Source: BRH-c54 sp965284565 (GTDB lineage: Bacteria; Bacteroidota; Bacteroidia; Flavobacteriales_E; Vicingaceae). From it: a stretch of DNA of 64,000 bases. The stretch is from assembly GCA_965284565.1 (NCBI GenBank), contig OZ260100.1, forward strand, positions 558,001-622,000, written 5' to 3'. The position numbers and the translations under genes were made by a program. Shown piece after piece: positions 51,973-61,430 of the stretch. The notes under the pieces were generated by a model. The model was not told the DNA's origin. It made no database searches and was given only the letters and a program-made list of their open reading frames with translations. The stretch's first letter is position 1; each line of letters opens with the position of its first letter.

Positions 51973-52839
51973 TTAGGAATAAACCTGTGTCAAAAATTCT
52001 TTTACCGTAGTTGGTTTTCTACCCAACAATTTTTCTAAATCGGTTTTAAATGTCTCAAATTCCCCTTGTCTGATAGCTTCGGAGAAGTCTGCTGTCATTT
52101 TCACGTATTCTATTGGCACACCTACATCTGATAAAGCATCAACAAAAACATCTACTGGTGGACTTACATAATTAATTTCTTTCCCCACTACTTCACTTAA
52201 AATTTTTGCCATCTCAGGAACTGATATATTCTCGGTATTACTAAATGCATAATCTTTGTTTTCATGTCCTTCGCTAGTTAATACATTTGCAATTGCTTCA
52301 GCCATATCCATACGCAAAGCAAATGCAGCCTTTGTATCTCCAGCAGGTAAGAAAACACCTGTTGTCAGAACATTTTCACCAAAAAACATGGGCAAAATAT
52401 CTAAATACAAGTTGTTTCTAAAAATGGTGTAATCCATTCCACTTGCTTTAATTAAGTTTTCGGTATTAATATGTGCCGTAGCTACTAAATGGATTGGTGA
52501 AGTTTTTGTTTCGTTTTTACGTTCAAAGCTGGTGTAATAAATATGCTTAACACCTGACTCTTTTGCTGCTTTTATTACATTTTCTTGTTGGTTTCCTCGC
52601 TTTTCCAAATCACTACCCGAAACTAAGAGCAACTTCTCAACTCCTACAAAGGCTTTTGTCAATGAAGTATAATCATCATAGTCGCCAATTTTAATGTTAA
52701 TACCCTTAGCTTTTAATTCTTCTACTTTTGCCACATCCCTTACAAGGGCTACTATATTGTTTGCAGACACTCCTTTTCTTAGAAGAAAATCAATGGTTGC
52801 CTTTCCAAGATTTCCTGTTGCTCCTGTTATTAAAATCAT
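51973..52839 (-). CDS. NmrA/QorB-like NAD(P)-binding SDR
   Basis: This 288-residue atypical short-chain dehydrogenase has the Rossmann motif ITGATGNLGKATIDFL at the N-terminus, ALVRDVAKVEELKAKGINIK next, and HIYYTSFERKNETKTSPIHL in place of a YxxxK active site. That is typical of the NmrA/QorB group of quinone oxidoreductases or redox sensors. It is the first gene of the cluster, divergent from the HxlR gene, with the palindromic operator in its promoter. Confidence 0.85.
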   Translation of the reverse strand: MILITGATGNLGKATIDFLLRKGVSANNIVALVRDVAKVEELKAKGINIKIGDYDDYTSLTKAFVGVEKLLLVSGSDLEKRGNQQENVIKAAKESGVKHIYYTSFERKNETKTSPIHLVATAHINTENLIKASGMDYTIFRNNLYLDILPMFFGENVLTTGVFLPAGDTKAAFALRMDMAEAIANVLTSEGHENKDYAFSNTENISVPEMAKILSEVVGKEINYVSPPVDVFVDALSDVGVPIEYVKMTADFSEAIRQGEFETFKTDLEKLLGRKPTTVKEFLTQVYS

Positions 52840-52886
52840 AATTAATTTGTTTTAATTTTTTTATAGGACAAAAGTATTTACATTTG

Positions 52887-52938
52887 CTATACAAAAGTAA
52901 CTACTATACAAAAGTATATCGATATACTCTTGTATAGT
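52887..52938. promoter_or_regulatory. HxlR operator: 36-bp palindrome plus a half-site
   Basis: ACTATACAAAAGTATATC (52903-52920) and GATATACTCTTGTATAGT (52921-52938) are complementary at 17 of 18 positions. A further half-site, CTATACAAAAGTA, is at 52887-52899. The region separates the SDR gene (-) from the HxlR gene (+). CAAAAGTA also gives TACTTTTG on the minus strand, a -7-type box, so repressor and polymerase sites would overlap. Confidence 0.8.
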
Positions 52939-52960
52939 AATTAATAAAATAAAGATATTT

Positions 52961-53326
52961 ATGAACGAAGTTTTAGAATTAACCCGCGTAAAAGAATGTT
53001 CAGGAGAATATGTATTAGCTATACATGATACTATGAACGTTATCAATGGCAAGTGGAAATTACCTATTATGGGATCATTATTATATGGAAAAAAAAGATT
53101 TAAAGAATTAGAAAGGGAAATCCCTGGCATTACACCTAGAATGCTTTCGAAACAATTAAAAGATTTAGAACTGAATAGTATTGTTAAAAGAACTGTTTAC
53201 AACACCACTCCTGTTACTGTTGAATACGAATTAACTCCTTCTGGAAAAGAATTTAGAAGTGTATTAGACGTGATGGTAGAATGGGGAATGCAACATAGAA
53301 AAAGGGTGTTAAAAAAAATAAGATAA
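52961..53326 (+). CDS. HxlR-family transcriptional regulator
   Basis: This 121-residue regulator has the HxlR winged helix, GKWKLPIMGSLLYGKKRFKE, then LEREIPGITPRMLSKQLKDL and the wing. One Cys near the N-terminus (Cys13 in VKECSGEY) is at the place where redox-sensing members such as HypR carry a reactive Cys. It is divergent from the SDR-nitroreductase-DoxX cluster and probably binds the 36-bp palindrome between them, derepressing on electrophile stress. Confidence 0.88.
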   Translation: MNEVLELTRVKECSGEYVLAIHDTMNVINGKWKLPIMGSLLYGKKRFKELEREIPGITPRMLSKQLKDLELNSIVKRTVYNTTPVTVEYELTPSGKEFRSVLDVMVEWGMQHRKRVLKKIR

Positions 53327-53691
53327 CCTATCGTAACTCTCTTTCTATAAAAAACAGGAATTACTGTTATATCACAAAAACTATGATTTTTTCTTTATTT
53401 TGGTAATTTTCTTTGAGGATATTCTCAGATATAGAAGTTCTTATTGCAATATTGTTCGCATAGCACGATTAACTAATGCTTTATTATATTTACTTTTTAT
53501 TTCATCTTCAATTTTCATAACTCAAATTTCATTAAGAACTTAAAAAATGAAACTTCAACCTAATTCCAACAAATACTCTTTTGCATCTTATATTTTATTT
53601 CCTATTTATAACCTATTAACTTTTTAATATTTACTACGAATATAGTAATATATGTTTAAACATATTAAAAAACTATAGTAAAACAACAAAC

Positions 53692-53737
53692 AAAATCATT
53701 AAAAGACTTTAATTAATTAAAGTCTTTTAATGATTTT
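53692..53737. repeat. perfect 46-bp palindrome in an intergenic region
   Basis: AAAATCATTAAAAGACTTT (from 53692) runs to a centre between 53714 and 53715 and is mirrored exactly to 53737, without a loop. A separate 14-bp palindrome, TATGTTTAAACATA, is at 53651-53664. The 53327-53973 gap holds no credible gene; the palindrome could be a two-way terminator for the HxlR gene and any leftward transcript, although it lies far (366 bases) from the HxlR stop. Confidence 0.6.
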
Positions 53738-53783
53738 CAAACACAAATCTTCATAGTTCTTTACTTTCAGAACTATAAAAACT

Positions 53784-53791
53784 TATATTTG
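53784..53791 (+). promoter_or_regulatory. candidate -7 box for the TonB receptor gene
   Basis: TATATTTG matches TAnnTTTG and would give a leader of about 180 bases before the ATG at 53974. The long leader may carry control sites; no riboswitch was recognised. Confidence 0.4.
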
Positions 53792-53973
53792 CAAAAAAAT
53801 CAAGAATATAACCTACTCTGTTAAAAATTACTTACTTATTACTAGCAACCGATTATGTTTTATGTTCTTGCTTATACAAACGAATAAAAATTACAAATGC
53901 CCCTAATACATGACACTTCCATTATTTTGTGCATATATGGAGTATAGAAAGAGGCACAAAAATCAAATAAAAA

Positions 53974-56334
53974 ATGAAACAAATCCAATTATTGCTACTT
54001 CTTCTATTATCATCAAGTCTTTTTGCCCAAGAAAAATTCACCCTTAGTGGAAATATTAAAGATGCTAGTAATGGAGAAGATTTAATTGGTGTAACTATTC
54101 TTGTAAAAGAATTACCAGGAACAGGAACAGTCACCAACGTGTATGGGTTTTATTCACTAACCCTTCCAAAAGGAGAATATACGATACAATATAGTTTTAT
54201 CGGATACAAAACTATTCCCCTTAAAACGAATCTAATTCAAAACATTAAAAAAAATATTGAATTATCGGAAGATTCAGAAACCCTAGAAACATTTGAAGTG
54301 AGTGCAATTCAAGAAGACGAAAATATAAGGTCAAATGATATAGGTATTACTAAAGTGGATATTAAAGAAATAGAGAGTATACCTGTGTTATTTGGAGAAA
54401 GAGACGTGATGAAAACTTTGCAATTAATGCCAGGAATTAAATCGGGTGGAGAAGGAAGCGCTGGTTTCTTTGTTAGAGGAGGAAGTTCAGATCAAAATTT
54501 AATTTTATTAGATGAAGCTCCTGTATATAATGCATCACACTTACTTGGATTTTTCTCTGTATTTAATTCTGATGCCATCAAAGATTTAAAACTTTACAAA
54601 GGTGGAATGCCTGCAGAATATGGTGGGCGGCTATCTTCCGTAATGGACATCAAAATGAAGGATGGAAACTCCAAAGAAATGGAAGTAAGTGGAGGAATTG
54701 GGTTAATTTCTTCTAAATTGACCATCGAGGCCCCCATTGTGAAAGATAAAGGTTCTTTCATTATTTCAGGAAGAAGAACCTATGCTGATATGTTTTTAAA
54801 ATTCTCTAATGATGAAACTCAAAGAGATGCTTCCTTATATTTTTATGATTTAAATTTAAAAGCTAACTACCAAATTAACGAAAATAATCGATTATTTCTA
54901 TCTGGATATTTTGGCAGAGACAATTTAGGATATAGTGATCTATTTGGTTTCAATTGGGGAAACGCAACAGGAACATTAAGATGGAATCATTTATTTAGTG
55001 ATAAATTATTTAGTAATACTTCTTTCATTTATAGTCATTACAATTATAAAATTGAAATTGGTTCAGCTGGATTTAAAATAGCTTCTAAAATAGAAGATAT
55101 TACTATTAAAGAAGATATGGATTACTTTCTAAACGATAAAAATAAAATCAAATTCGGAGGCAGTGTTGTTTACCACACATTTGATCCTGGAGAAGTTTCA
55201 TCTACCAAAGAAGATGCTTTGTTGAATGACACAAAAATAGAAGATAGATATTCTTTCGAGAGTGCTTTATACTTAAGCAACGAACAAAAATTTGGAAGCT
55301 TATTTACATTAACTTATGGTATAAGGTATTCTAATTTTACACAAATTGGACCAGGAGAAATTTACACTTATGATAAAAACGGAGATGTATCAGACACCAC
55401 TAATTATGATAACCTTGAATCAGTTGTAAGCTACAATGGACTAGAACCAAGAATAGCTGCTAACTATAGCTTAAGCGAAACAAGCTCCTTAAAAGCTTCC
55501 TATTCTCGTTCTTATCAGTACCTACATTTATTATCAAACTCATCTAGCGGCAACCCAACAGATGCATGGATGCCAAGTAGTAATAACATCAAACCTGAAA
55601 TTGCTGACCAAGTTTCTTTAGGCTATTTTAAAAACTTAAAAAATAATGCTTATGAGTTTTCTGTAGAAACTTACTACAAAATTTTAGACAATACCATTGA
55701 CTATAAAACTGGAGCAGAAGTCACATTAAACCCTACAGTTGAAGGTGAGTTATTGTACGGGCAAGGAAGAGCGTATGGGATAGAATTCTTTTTAAAGAAA
55801 AAGAAAGGTGATTTTACAGGTTGGATAAGTTATACTTTAGCACGTAGTGAAAATCAATTTGAAGAAGTAAATAAAGGGAGTTGGTATCCCGCAAAACAAG
55901 ATAGAACACACGATGTTTCTATTGTAGCCATGTATGCTCTAAGTGAAAGAGTAAAACTATCCTCTTCTTTTGTCTTTTATACAGGTGGAGCAGTAACCTT
56001 CCCAACTGGGAAATATGTTATCGATAATCAAACTGTTAACTTATATTCTGATAGAAATGGTTCTCGAATGCCTAACTACCATCGTATGGACATTGGTCTT
56101 ACCTTAGATAATAAAAAGTTTAAAGAAGTGAAAAACTTTGAAACAGGAGAAGTAAACAAAGTAAAAAAGAAGGTAGAGTCTAGTTGGAACTTCTCTCTTT
56201 ATAATGTTTACGGCAGAGAAAATGCCTATTCTATTACATTCCAAGAAAACGAAGATGACCCTACTAAAACAGAAATCATCCAACTTTCTTTATTTAAAAT
56301 AATACCATCAATTAGCTACAACTTTAGATTTTAA
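53974..56334 (+). CDS. TonB-dependent receptor with carboxypeptidase-regulatory-like N-terminus
   Basis: This 786-residue outer-membrane receptor has a signal peptide (MKQIQLLLLLLLSSSLFA). Residues 20-105 form a CarboxypepD-reg-like domain (FTLSGNIKDASNGEDLIGVT, VYGFYSLTLPKGEYTIQYSF). The plug follows at about 125-230 (LMPGIKSGGEGSAGFFVRGG, LILLDEAPVYNASHLLGFFS), and then a 22-strand-type barrel ends in SISYNFRF. It imports a ligand with energy from TonB. The next gene, a DUF4249 lipoprotein 20 bases downstream, is the usual partner of this receptor type. The ligand is unknown. Confidence 0.93.
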   Translation: MKQIQLLLLLLLSSSLFAQEKFTLSGNIKDASNGEDLIGVTILVKELPGTGTVTNVYGFYSLTLPKGEYTIQYSFIGYKTIPLKTNLIQNIKKNIELSEDSETLETFEVSAIQEDENIRSNDIGITKVDIKEIESIPVLFGERDVMKTLQLMPGIKSGGEGSAGFFVRGGSSDQNLILLDEAPVYNASHLLGFFSVFNSDAIKDLKLYKGGMPAEYGGRLSSVMDIKMKDGNSKEMEVSGGIGLISSKLTIEAPIVKDKGSFIISGRRTYADMFLKFSNDETQRDASLYFYDLNLKANYQINENNRLFLSGYFGRDNLGYSDLFGFNWGNATGTLRWNHLFSDKLFSNTSFIYSHYNYKIEIGSAGFKIASKIEDITIKEDMDYFLNDKNKIKFGGSVVYHTFDPGEVSSTKEDALLNDTKIEDRYSFESALYLSNEQKFGSLFTLTYGIRYSNFTQIGPGEIYTYDKNGDVSDTTNYDNLESVVSYNGLEPRIAANYSLSETSSLKASYSRSYQYLHLLSNSSSGNPTDAWMPSSNNIKPEIADQVSLGYFKNLKNNAYEFSVETYYKILDNTIDYKTGAEVTLNPTVEGELLYGQGRAYGIEFFLKKKKGDFTGWISYTLARSENQFEEVNKGSWYPAKQDRTHDVSIVAMYALSERVKLSSSFVFYTGGAVTFPTGKYVIDNQTVNLYSDRNGSRMPNYHRMDIGLTLDNKKFKEVKNFETGEVNKVKKKVESSWNFSLYNVYGRENAYSITFQENEDDPTKTEIIQLSLFKIIPSISYNFRF

Positions 56335-56354
56335 GATATTTTAATAATTATACC

Positions 56355-57146
56355 ATGAAAACATTAAAAATTACATTAATAGCAATATGTACAGTAACGA
56401 TTCTTACTTCTTGTGAAAAAGAAATTGACCTAGATTTAGCTAATTCAGAACAATTATATGTAGTGGAAGGAATTGTACACGATAGTTTAGGCGATAACTA
56501 TATATTAATTTCAAAAACAAGACCATACAACAACAATAACGCCATTGAAAAAGTATCTAATGCTAATGTTCGAATTGTAGATAATTTTGGCAACACTTTT
56601 ACCCTATATGAAATTGCTCCAGGGCATTATACAGATAGTACACTTCAAGGAATTACCAATAGAACTTATAATTTGATAATAAATGCACAAGGAGAAACAA
56701 TAACTGCAAATTCCCAAATGTTTCCAAGAGTTAATATTGATTCGCTTTCTTATGAAGAACTTACAGAGGCATTCTGGGAAAACCCAAATATACCAGAATA
56801 TAGAGTACGATGTCATTTTACAGACCCAGTAAACACTGAAAATTTCTATCGATTAAAAGCATTCTTAGGAAGTGAACAGGAAGATGGTTTTTTATCATTA
56901 AATGATGAGTTTTTTGATGGAAGCGCAACTTATTTCCCCATTTTCGAAAGTACTTTTTATCAAGGAGATTCTATTAACATTCAATTACTTTCTATAGATG
57001 AAGTTAATTACAGGTATTTTACTGCTTTAACAGCTTCACAAGGAGGACAAGTTCCGGGGAACCCAATAACAAATCTTAATGGTGCAGATGCTGTTGGGTA
57101 TTTTGGAGCCTATGCTAAAAGTAGTCAAAATATTGTTATACAATAA
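56355..57146 (+). CDS. DUF4249 lipoprotein, partner of the TonB receptor
   Basis: This 263-residue surface or periplasmic lipoprotein has a lipobox, VTILTSC, followed by the DUF4249 pattern: EKEIDLDLANSEQLYVVEGI, ANVRIVDNFGNTFTLYEIAP, and the ending VPGNPITNLNGADAVGYFGA. DUF4249 proteins follow TonB receptors of this type in many Bacteroidota and probably cap or feed the receptor. It is cotranscribed with the receptor. Confidence 0.9.
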   Translation: MKTLKITLIAICTVTILTSCEKEIDLDLANSEQLYVVEGIVHDSLGDNYILISKTRPYNNNNAIEKVSNANVRIVDNFGNTFTLYEIAPGHYTDSTLQGITNRTYNLIINAQGETITANSQMFPRVNIDSLSYEELTEAFWENPNIPEYRVRCHFTDPVNTENFYRLKAFLGSEQEDGFLSLNDEFFDGSATYFPIFESTFYQGDSINIQLLSIDEVNYRYFTALTASQGGQVPGNPITNLNGADAVGYFGAYAKSSQNIVIQ

Positions 57147-57342
57147 CGTAACTATAAAGGACTTTTAATATTATTAAAATGACCAATCATTTTTTTGTTA
57201 ATTGTTTCTTAGCAAACTTTTAAGTTCTTTAGCTTTTATAATTCCTAAAAATCTATTCACAATTTAATTTGTCCCATTCATCTATTTAATATCAGTGAAG
57301 TCTTAATTAAAATTTAATTTTGAATACTTACTATTTGAGATA

Positions 57343-58374
57343 ATGAAAAAAGTGATTAATAAACAAGGAATGCTGATAAGCATATTGACAAGTTGCTTAA
57401 TTGCACTTCCTCGCATGTTAAATGCAGAAATGGCTGATGTTGAGCGTTTTTTTGTTCATTTTCTATACCTTTTTAGTCTCTCATTTTGTTACTGGATTAT
57501 TACTCAATTTTTTATTCACAATGCAAAGAAAAAAATCTATCACATATTATTACTTTTATTAGTATGTGGTATTTTTTCAATCATATATAATTTTATTATA
57601 GAATTAATTTTCAAAGATTCTACAGTTTTATATTCAGACCTACCTTTTTTTAATAGATTAACATTACGTCAGGCTCGAGTGGTTCTTTTTTCTAGGGGTA
57701 TAATTATTGGTGGGGTTATTTATTTTATTGGATATTATCTGAATGTACTAACTGAAAAACAAAAAGTTTCTATAGAGATAGAACAACTAAAAAAAGAAAA
57801 ACTTAGTGCTCAATTAGAAGAATTGAAACAACAAATGAGTCCTCATTTTTTATTTAACTCATTAAATACCTTAAAAACCATTGTTCCGGATGAAAATTCA
57901 AAGACATATATTGTAAAATTAGCCAATGTTTATCGCTATTTATTAAGCTTTAATTCTAAGCATCTCACTACTTTAAAAGATGAATTAGATTTTGTTGAAT
58001 CTTATTTATACATCATAAAAGAACGATTTGAAGATGCTTTAGAGATCATCATTGATATTGATGAATCATTAATGGAAAATTACATTCCTCCATTATCCTT
58101 ACAACTTTTAATAGAAAATGCCATCAAGCATAATATTGTTTCATTAGAAGATCCTTTAAAAATTAGTGTTAGCAATAATGATTCAAAAGATATGTTAATT
58201 ATATCCAACAACCTGCAACTTAAATCATCAAAAGAAAATAGTACAGGTATGGGATTGGATAATATTAAAACACGCTACCAATTGCTTGCTCAAAAAGATA
58301 TTTTAATATTAAAAGATGAAAATTCTTTTAGTGTACAAATTCCATTGTTGTTGAACTCTCATTTACCTATTTAA
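57343..58374 (+). CDS. LytS-type sensor histidine kinase
   Basis: This 343-residue membrane kinase has four N-terminal helices (residues 10-130) without a periplasmic sensor domain, then a coiled linker. The His_kinase core follows: QQMSPHFLFNSLNTLKT with His168, the N-box LLIENAIKHN near 250 and the G-box GMGLDNIKTRY near 299. It belongs to the LytS/YpdA group that works with LytTR regulators. The matching regulator is two genes downstream. A fatty-acid hydroxylase gene starts 2 bases after it, so the three are one unit. Confidence 0.9.
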   Translation: MKKVINKQGMLISILTSCLIALPRMLNAEMADVERFFVHFLYLFSLSFCYWIITQFFIHNAKKKIYHILLLLLVCGIFSIIYNFIIELIFKDSTVLYSDLPFFNRLTLRQARVVLFSRGIIIGGVIYFIGYYLNVLTEKQKVSIEIEQLKKEKLSAQLEELKQQMSPHFLFNSLNTLKTIVPDENSKTYIVKLANVYRYLLSFNSKHLTTLKDELDFVESYLYIIKERFEDALEIIIDIDESLMENYIPPLSLQLLIENAIKHNIVSLEDPLKISVSNNDSKDMLIISNNLQLKSSKENSTGMGLDNIKTRYQLLAQKDILILKDENSFSVQIPLLLNSHLPI

Positions 58375-58376
58375 AA

Positions 58377-59129
58377 ATGGAAAATACAAAAAACATATTT
58401 TTCGGTTTTATCGTATTACGTTATTTTATTATTACAGGCGTTGCTTTCTTTATCTTTTATTTAATATTCAAGAAAAAGTTTAACCAAATAAAAATTCAAA
58501 AAATATTCCCCAAATTAAAAGACTATTATCGTGAAATAAAGTATTCTTTACTGACTACTTTTGTTTTTATAGGATATGCTTATCTTATTTTTAGAACACC
58601 TTTTCGTAATTACACTCAGATTTATAGTGATATTTCCGAATACAGTATGAGTTATTTTATAGGTAGTATAATTTTATCACTTTTAATTCATGACACTTAC
58701 TTTTATTGGAGCCATAGGTTGATGCATCACCCTCGATTATTTAAATGGTTTCATTTGGTTCATCATCGATCAACTAATCCTACCCCTTTTACTTCTTATT
58801 CATTTCATCCTTTAGAAGCCATTGTTGAAGGTGGAGTAATATTGGTGATTACTATTCTCATACCCATCCATCCATTTGCTATTGTTTTATTCATGACCTT
58901 TATGCTTTTATATAATGTTTATGGTCATTTAGGGTATGAAATTTTTCCAAAATGGATCATTCGATCTAAAATCGGAAACTGGTTGAATACTTCTACTTAC
59001 CATAACATGCACCATAAACATTTTAAAGGCAATTATGGCTTATATTTTAGGTTCTGGGATAAATTATTACACACTGTAAATCCTGATTATGAAAAAATTA
59101 TTAATGAATTAAAGTTTCCTGAAAAATAA
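58377..59129 (+). CDS. fatty acid hydroxylase/sterol desaturase-family membrane enzyme
   Basis: This 250-residue di-iron membrane enzyme has the His motifs HDTYFYWSHRLMHHPRLF, HLVHHRST and YHNMHHKH, in the spacing of the FA_hydroxylase family, and about four helices. These enzymes oxidise C-H bonds in lipids, for example sterols, carotenoids or fatty acyl chains of sphingolipids. The substrate here is unknown. Its place between a sensor kinase and the response regulator, with 2 and 33 bases to its neighbours, is unusual. Confidence 0.88.
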   Translation: MENTKNIFFGFIVLRYFIITGVAFFIFYLIFKKKFNQIKIQKIFPKLKDYYREIKYSLLTTFVFIGYAYLIFRTPFRNYTQIYSDISEYSMSYFIGSIILSLLIHDTYFYWSHRLMHHPRLFKWFHLVHHRSTNPTPFTSYSFHPLEAIVEGGVILVITILIPIHPFAIVLFMTFMLLYNVYGHLGYEIFPKWIIRSKIGNWLNTSTYHNMHHKHFKGNYGLYFRFWDKLLHTVNPDYEKIINELKFPEK

Positions 59130-59162
59130 TTTTTATACCTGTTAATATTTGAAATAAAATTG

Positions 59163-59936
59163 ATGATTAAAGTATTAATAATAGAAGACGAAATTAAAAC
59201 AGCACGAGAGCTACAAAAAAATATTGAAACATCTCCTTTTGGAGCAAGTGTTGTAAATATTGTACAAAGTATAAAAGGAGCTGTGAAATGGTTAAACGAA
59301 AATGATGCTCCAGATCTTATTTTTTCAGATATTCAATTGGCCGATGGATTGAGTTTTGAAATTTTTGATCAAGTTGAAATAAAATCACCAATTATTTTTT
59401 GCACAGCTCATAATGAGTATGCCATTGAAGCATTTAAAACAGCAAGCATTGATTATCTTTTAAAACCAATTGACGAAATTAAACTTACACAAAGTTTAGA
59501 AAAATACCATCAAATGAAAACGATGATGGGAGCAACTTCCTCAGAAACAATAAAAACAAATTTGCAACAAGTTGTAGCTCAATTTCAAAGCACATATAAA
59601 GCTACTTTATTGGTTCATTATCAGGAAAAGATAATTCCTTTAAAAATAACACAAATAGCCTATATTCATTATGAATTAGGAAATGTTTACATCGTCACAT
59701 TTGAACAAAAAAAATATTACATGAACCAAACATTAGATGAGTTTGAGGCAATGTTAAACCCTGAAGTTTTTTTCCGAGCCAATCGTCAATTCATCATTAA
59801 TAAAAATATAATCAACATAATAGAAAATTATTTTTCAAGACGCCTACTTCTTCAATTAAATATTCCTACTCCTGAACCTATTATCGTTAGCAAAACAAAA
59901 GCTCCTCAATTGCTAAAATGGATAGAAAATAATTAA
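59163..59936 (+). CDS. LytTR-family response regulator
   Basis: This 257-residue protein has an N-terminal receiver (MIKVLIIEDEIKTARELQKN, phosphoacceptor Asp56 in DLIFSDIQLADG, the conserved Lys in YLLKPID) and a C-terminal LytTR DNA-binding domain (IAYIHYELGNVYIVTFEQKK, FFRANRQFIINKNIINI). The ATG at 59163 is used; a TTG directly before it is less likely. It is the partner of the LytS-like kinase two genes upstream. Targets are unknown but may include the TonB receptor operon. Confidence 0.92.
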   Translation: MIKVLIIEDEIKTARELQKNIETSPFGASVVNIVQSIKGAVKWLNENDAPDLIFSDIQLADGLSFEIFDQVEIKSPIIFCTAHNEYAIEAFKTASIDYLLKPIDEIKLTQSLEKYHQMKTMMGATSSETIKTNLQQVVAQFQSTYKATLLVHYQEKIIPLKITQIAYIHYELGNVYIVTFEQKKYYMNQTLDEFEAMLNPEVFFRANRQFIINKNIINIIENYFSRRLLLQLNIPTPEPIIVSKTKAPQLLKWIENN

Positions 59937-60010
59937 TTAGACTATTGTCCATTCACTTTTCATTTTGTCCATTTCACTGGTTTATTTTCAAATAATAATT
60001 TTTGTGTCTT

Positions 60011-60018
60011 TACTTTTG
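60011..60018 (+). promoter_or_regulatory. candidate -7 box for the small lipoprotein gene
   Basis: TACTTTTG matches TAnnTTTG, 27 bases before the ATG at 60046. The -33 element is not clear. Confidence 0.45.
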
Positions 60019-60045
60019 GAGTATATAAACCAAAAATAATATGCT

Positions 60046-60792
60046 ATGAAAAAAAATATTCAAAAAACAATAACTAATTCGTTTATGCTATTATCATTAA
60101 TTGTTATAACTTTTTCCTCTTGCAAAAAAGATAAAGAAGAAGAACCCGTAGTATTTCAGGATGAGGATGCTGTTGAAGCAATAGAAAGTTCTTTAATCAC
60201 TCAAAGCAATGGTATTACAGCAACGATAGAAACAGCCGCAACTAAATTGGCTGAGGATAGTCTTTTCACATCTACATCAACTCCTGCTTTAAATTGTGGT
60301 GACACTTATGCCGATAATTTTAACGAAAGTAATAGTAATGGAAATTATAGTTATAATTATAGTGTAACAAGAAATTATAAACTTTATTGCACCCCAAATA
60401 ATACCCCCGATTATGTAGAGTATCACAGAACATTAGCTGGAGTATATAGTACCCCAAGAATGTCTTCTGATGACAATGCGGAAGCAAACTGGGTAATATC
60501 TAATTTAGATACAGCTAATACAACTGTATTTTTCAATGGAAGTTATCAACGATTAGGTACACAAGTATCTAAAGTCAGGAATCAAAATACTTTTACAAGT
60601 ACAATTAATTATAGTATAGCTAATATAGAGGTTGATAAAATAACACATAAAATAGTATCCGGTAATGCTTCTATTACTCTTGTTGTTACTTTTGCTAGTA
60701 ATCAATATAGTTTTAATGGAAATATTATTTTTAATGGAAATAATACAGCTACGCTAACTTTAAACGGCAATACTTACTCTATTAATTTATAA
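60046..60792 (+). CDS. lipoprotein of unknown function
   Basis: This 248-residue protein has a lipoprotein signal (LLSLIVITFSSC, acylated Cys near 27) followed by a charged KKDKEEE stretch. The mature part is helical to about 85 and then beta-rich and Asn-rich (NESNSNGNYSYNYSVTRNYK, SYQRLGTQVSKVRNQNTFTS), with three Cys. No family was recognised. It lies 10 bases before the next small secreted protein, so they are cotranscribed. Confidence 0.65.
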   Translation: MKKNIQKTITNSFMLLSLIVITFSSCKKDKEEEPVVFQDEDAVEAIESSLITQSNGITATIETAATKLAEDSLFTSTSTPALNCGDTYADNFNESNSNGNYSYNYSVTRNYKLYCTPNNTPDYVEYHRTLAGVYSTPRMSSDDNAEANWVISNLDTANTTVFFNGSYQRLGTQVSKVRNQNTFTSTINYSIANIEVDKITHKIVSGNASITLVVTFASNQYSFNGNIIFNGNNTATLTLNGNTYSINL

Positions 60793-60802
60793 AAATAAAA
60801 TT

Positions 60803-61165
60803 ATGAACCATCTAAAAAGATTTTTTTTTACAGCACTAATGTTTTTTGCTATAATTGGATATGCTCAAGAAAAAACACCAGAAGAAAAAGCAACAGCCTT
60901 AACAAAGGATATGAAATCCAAAATAGGTTTTAATGACGATGCTTACACAAAAATATATCCCATTAATCTTCATTTTTTAAAAGAGACAGACATATTAAAA
61001 AAGGAAGAAAGTAAAGCTGAAAAGTTTAAAAAACTTAAACAGTTAGATGAAGATAGGGATACTGAGTTAAAAAAAATATTAACAGAAGAAGAGTTTAAAA
61101 AATTTAAAGATTACAAAACGAAAAATCGTAAAAAATTTAAAGATAATTATAGAGAAAGAAGATAA
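60803..61165 (+). CDS. small secreted, highly charged helical protein
   Basis: This 120-residue protein has a signal peptide (RFFFTALMFFAIIGYA, then QEK) and a mature part of long charged helices (ETDILKKEESKAEKFKKLKQ, TEEEFKKFKDYKTKN). The pattern is reminiscent of Spy/CpxP-type periplasmic proteins but lacks their LTxxQ motifs, so it is only a resemblance. It forms a pair with the lipoprotein gene upstream and is followed by a terminator. Confidence 0.6.
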   Translation: MNHLKRFFFTALMFFAIIGYAQEKTPEEKATALTKDMKSKIGFNDDAYTKIYPINLHFLKETDILKKEESKAEKFKKLKQLDEDRDTELKKILTEEEFKKFKDYKTKNRKKFKDNYRERR

Positions 61166-61227
61166 TTTTATAAAAAATAGAAATATTTATTAGTTAATAA
61201 TTTGTATTAGATTGTTATATCTTCTAT

Positions 61228-61267
61228 AAAAAGTCCTCCATTAAATTTAATAGAGGACTTTACTTTT
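61228..61267 (+). terminator. rho-independent terminator
   Basis: AAGTCCTC (61231-61238) pairs with GAGGACTT (61253-61260); an inner ATTAAATTTAAT extends the stem. TTACTTTTT follows. It closes the two-gene unit ending at 61165. Confidence 0.8.
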
Positions 61268-61430
61268 TAAGACGAATATAATAGAAACATATTTGTTTTA
61301 AACTAAGATTATAAAATTAGTTATTTCTATTTTGATATATGATTCAATTAAAATCAACCGATTAATTACCGACTGATTAATTTTTTTATAATTTTAACAA
61401 TCAAAATAAAATAGTAATTAAAAAATAAAA

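Noticed and set aside
53441..53518. 25-codon minus-strand frame starting MKIEDEIKSKYNKALVN, like the N-terminus of a MarR-type protein
   Set aside because: Too short and without a following conserved part; may be a remnant, but the resemblance is not strong enough to annotate.
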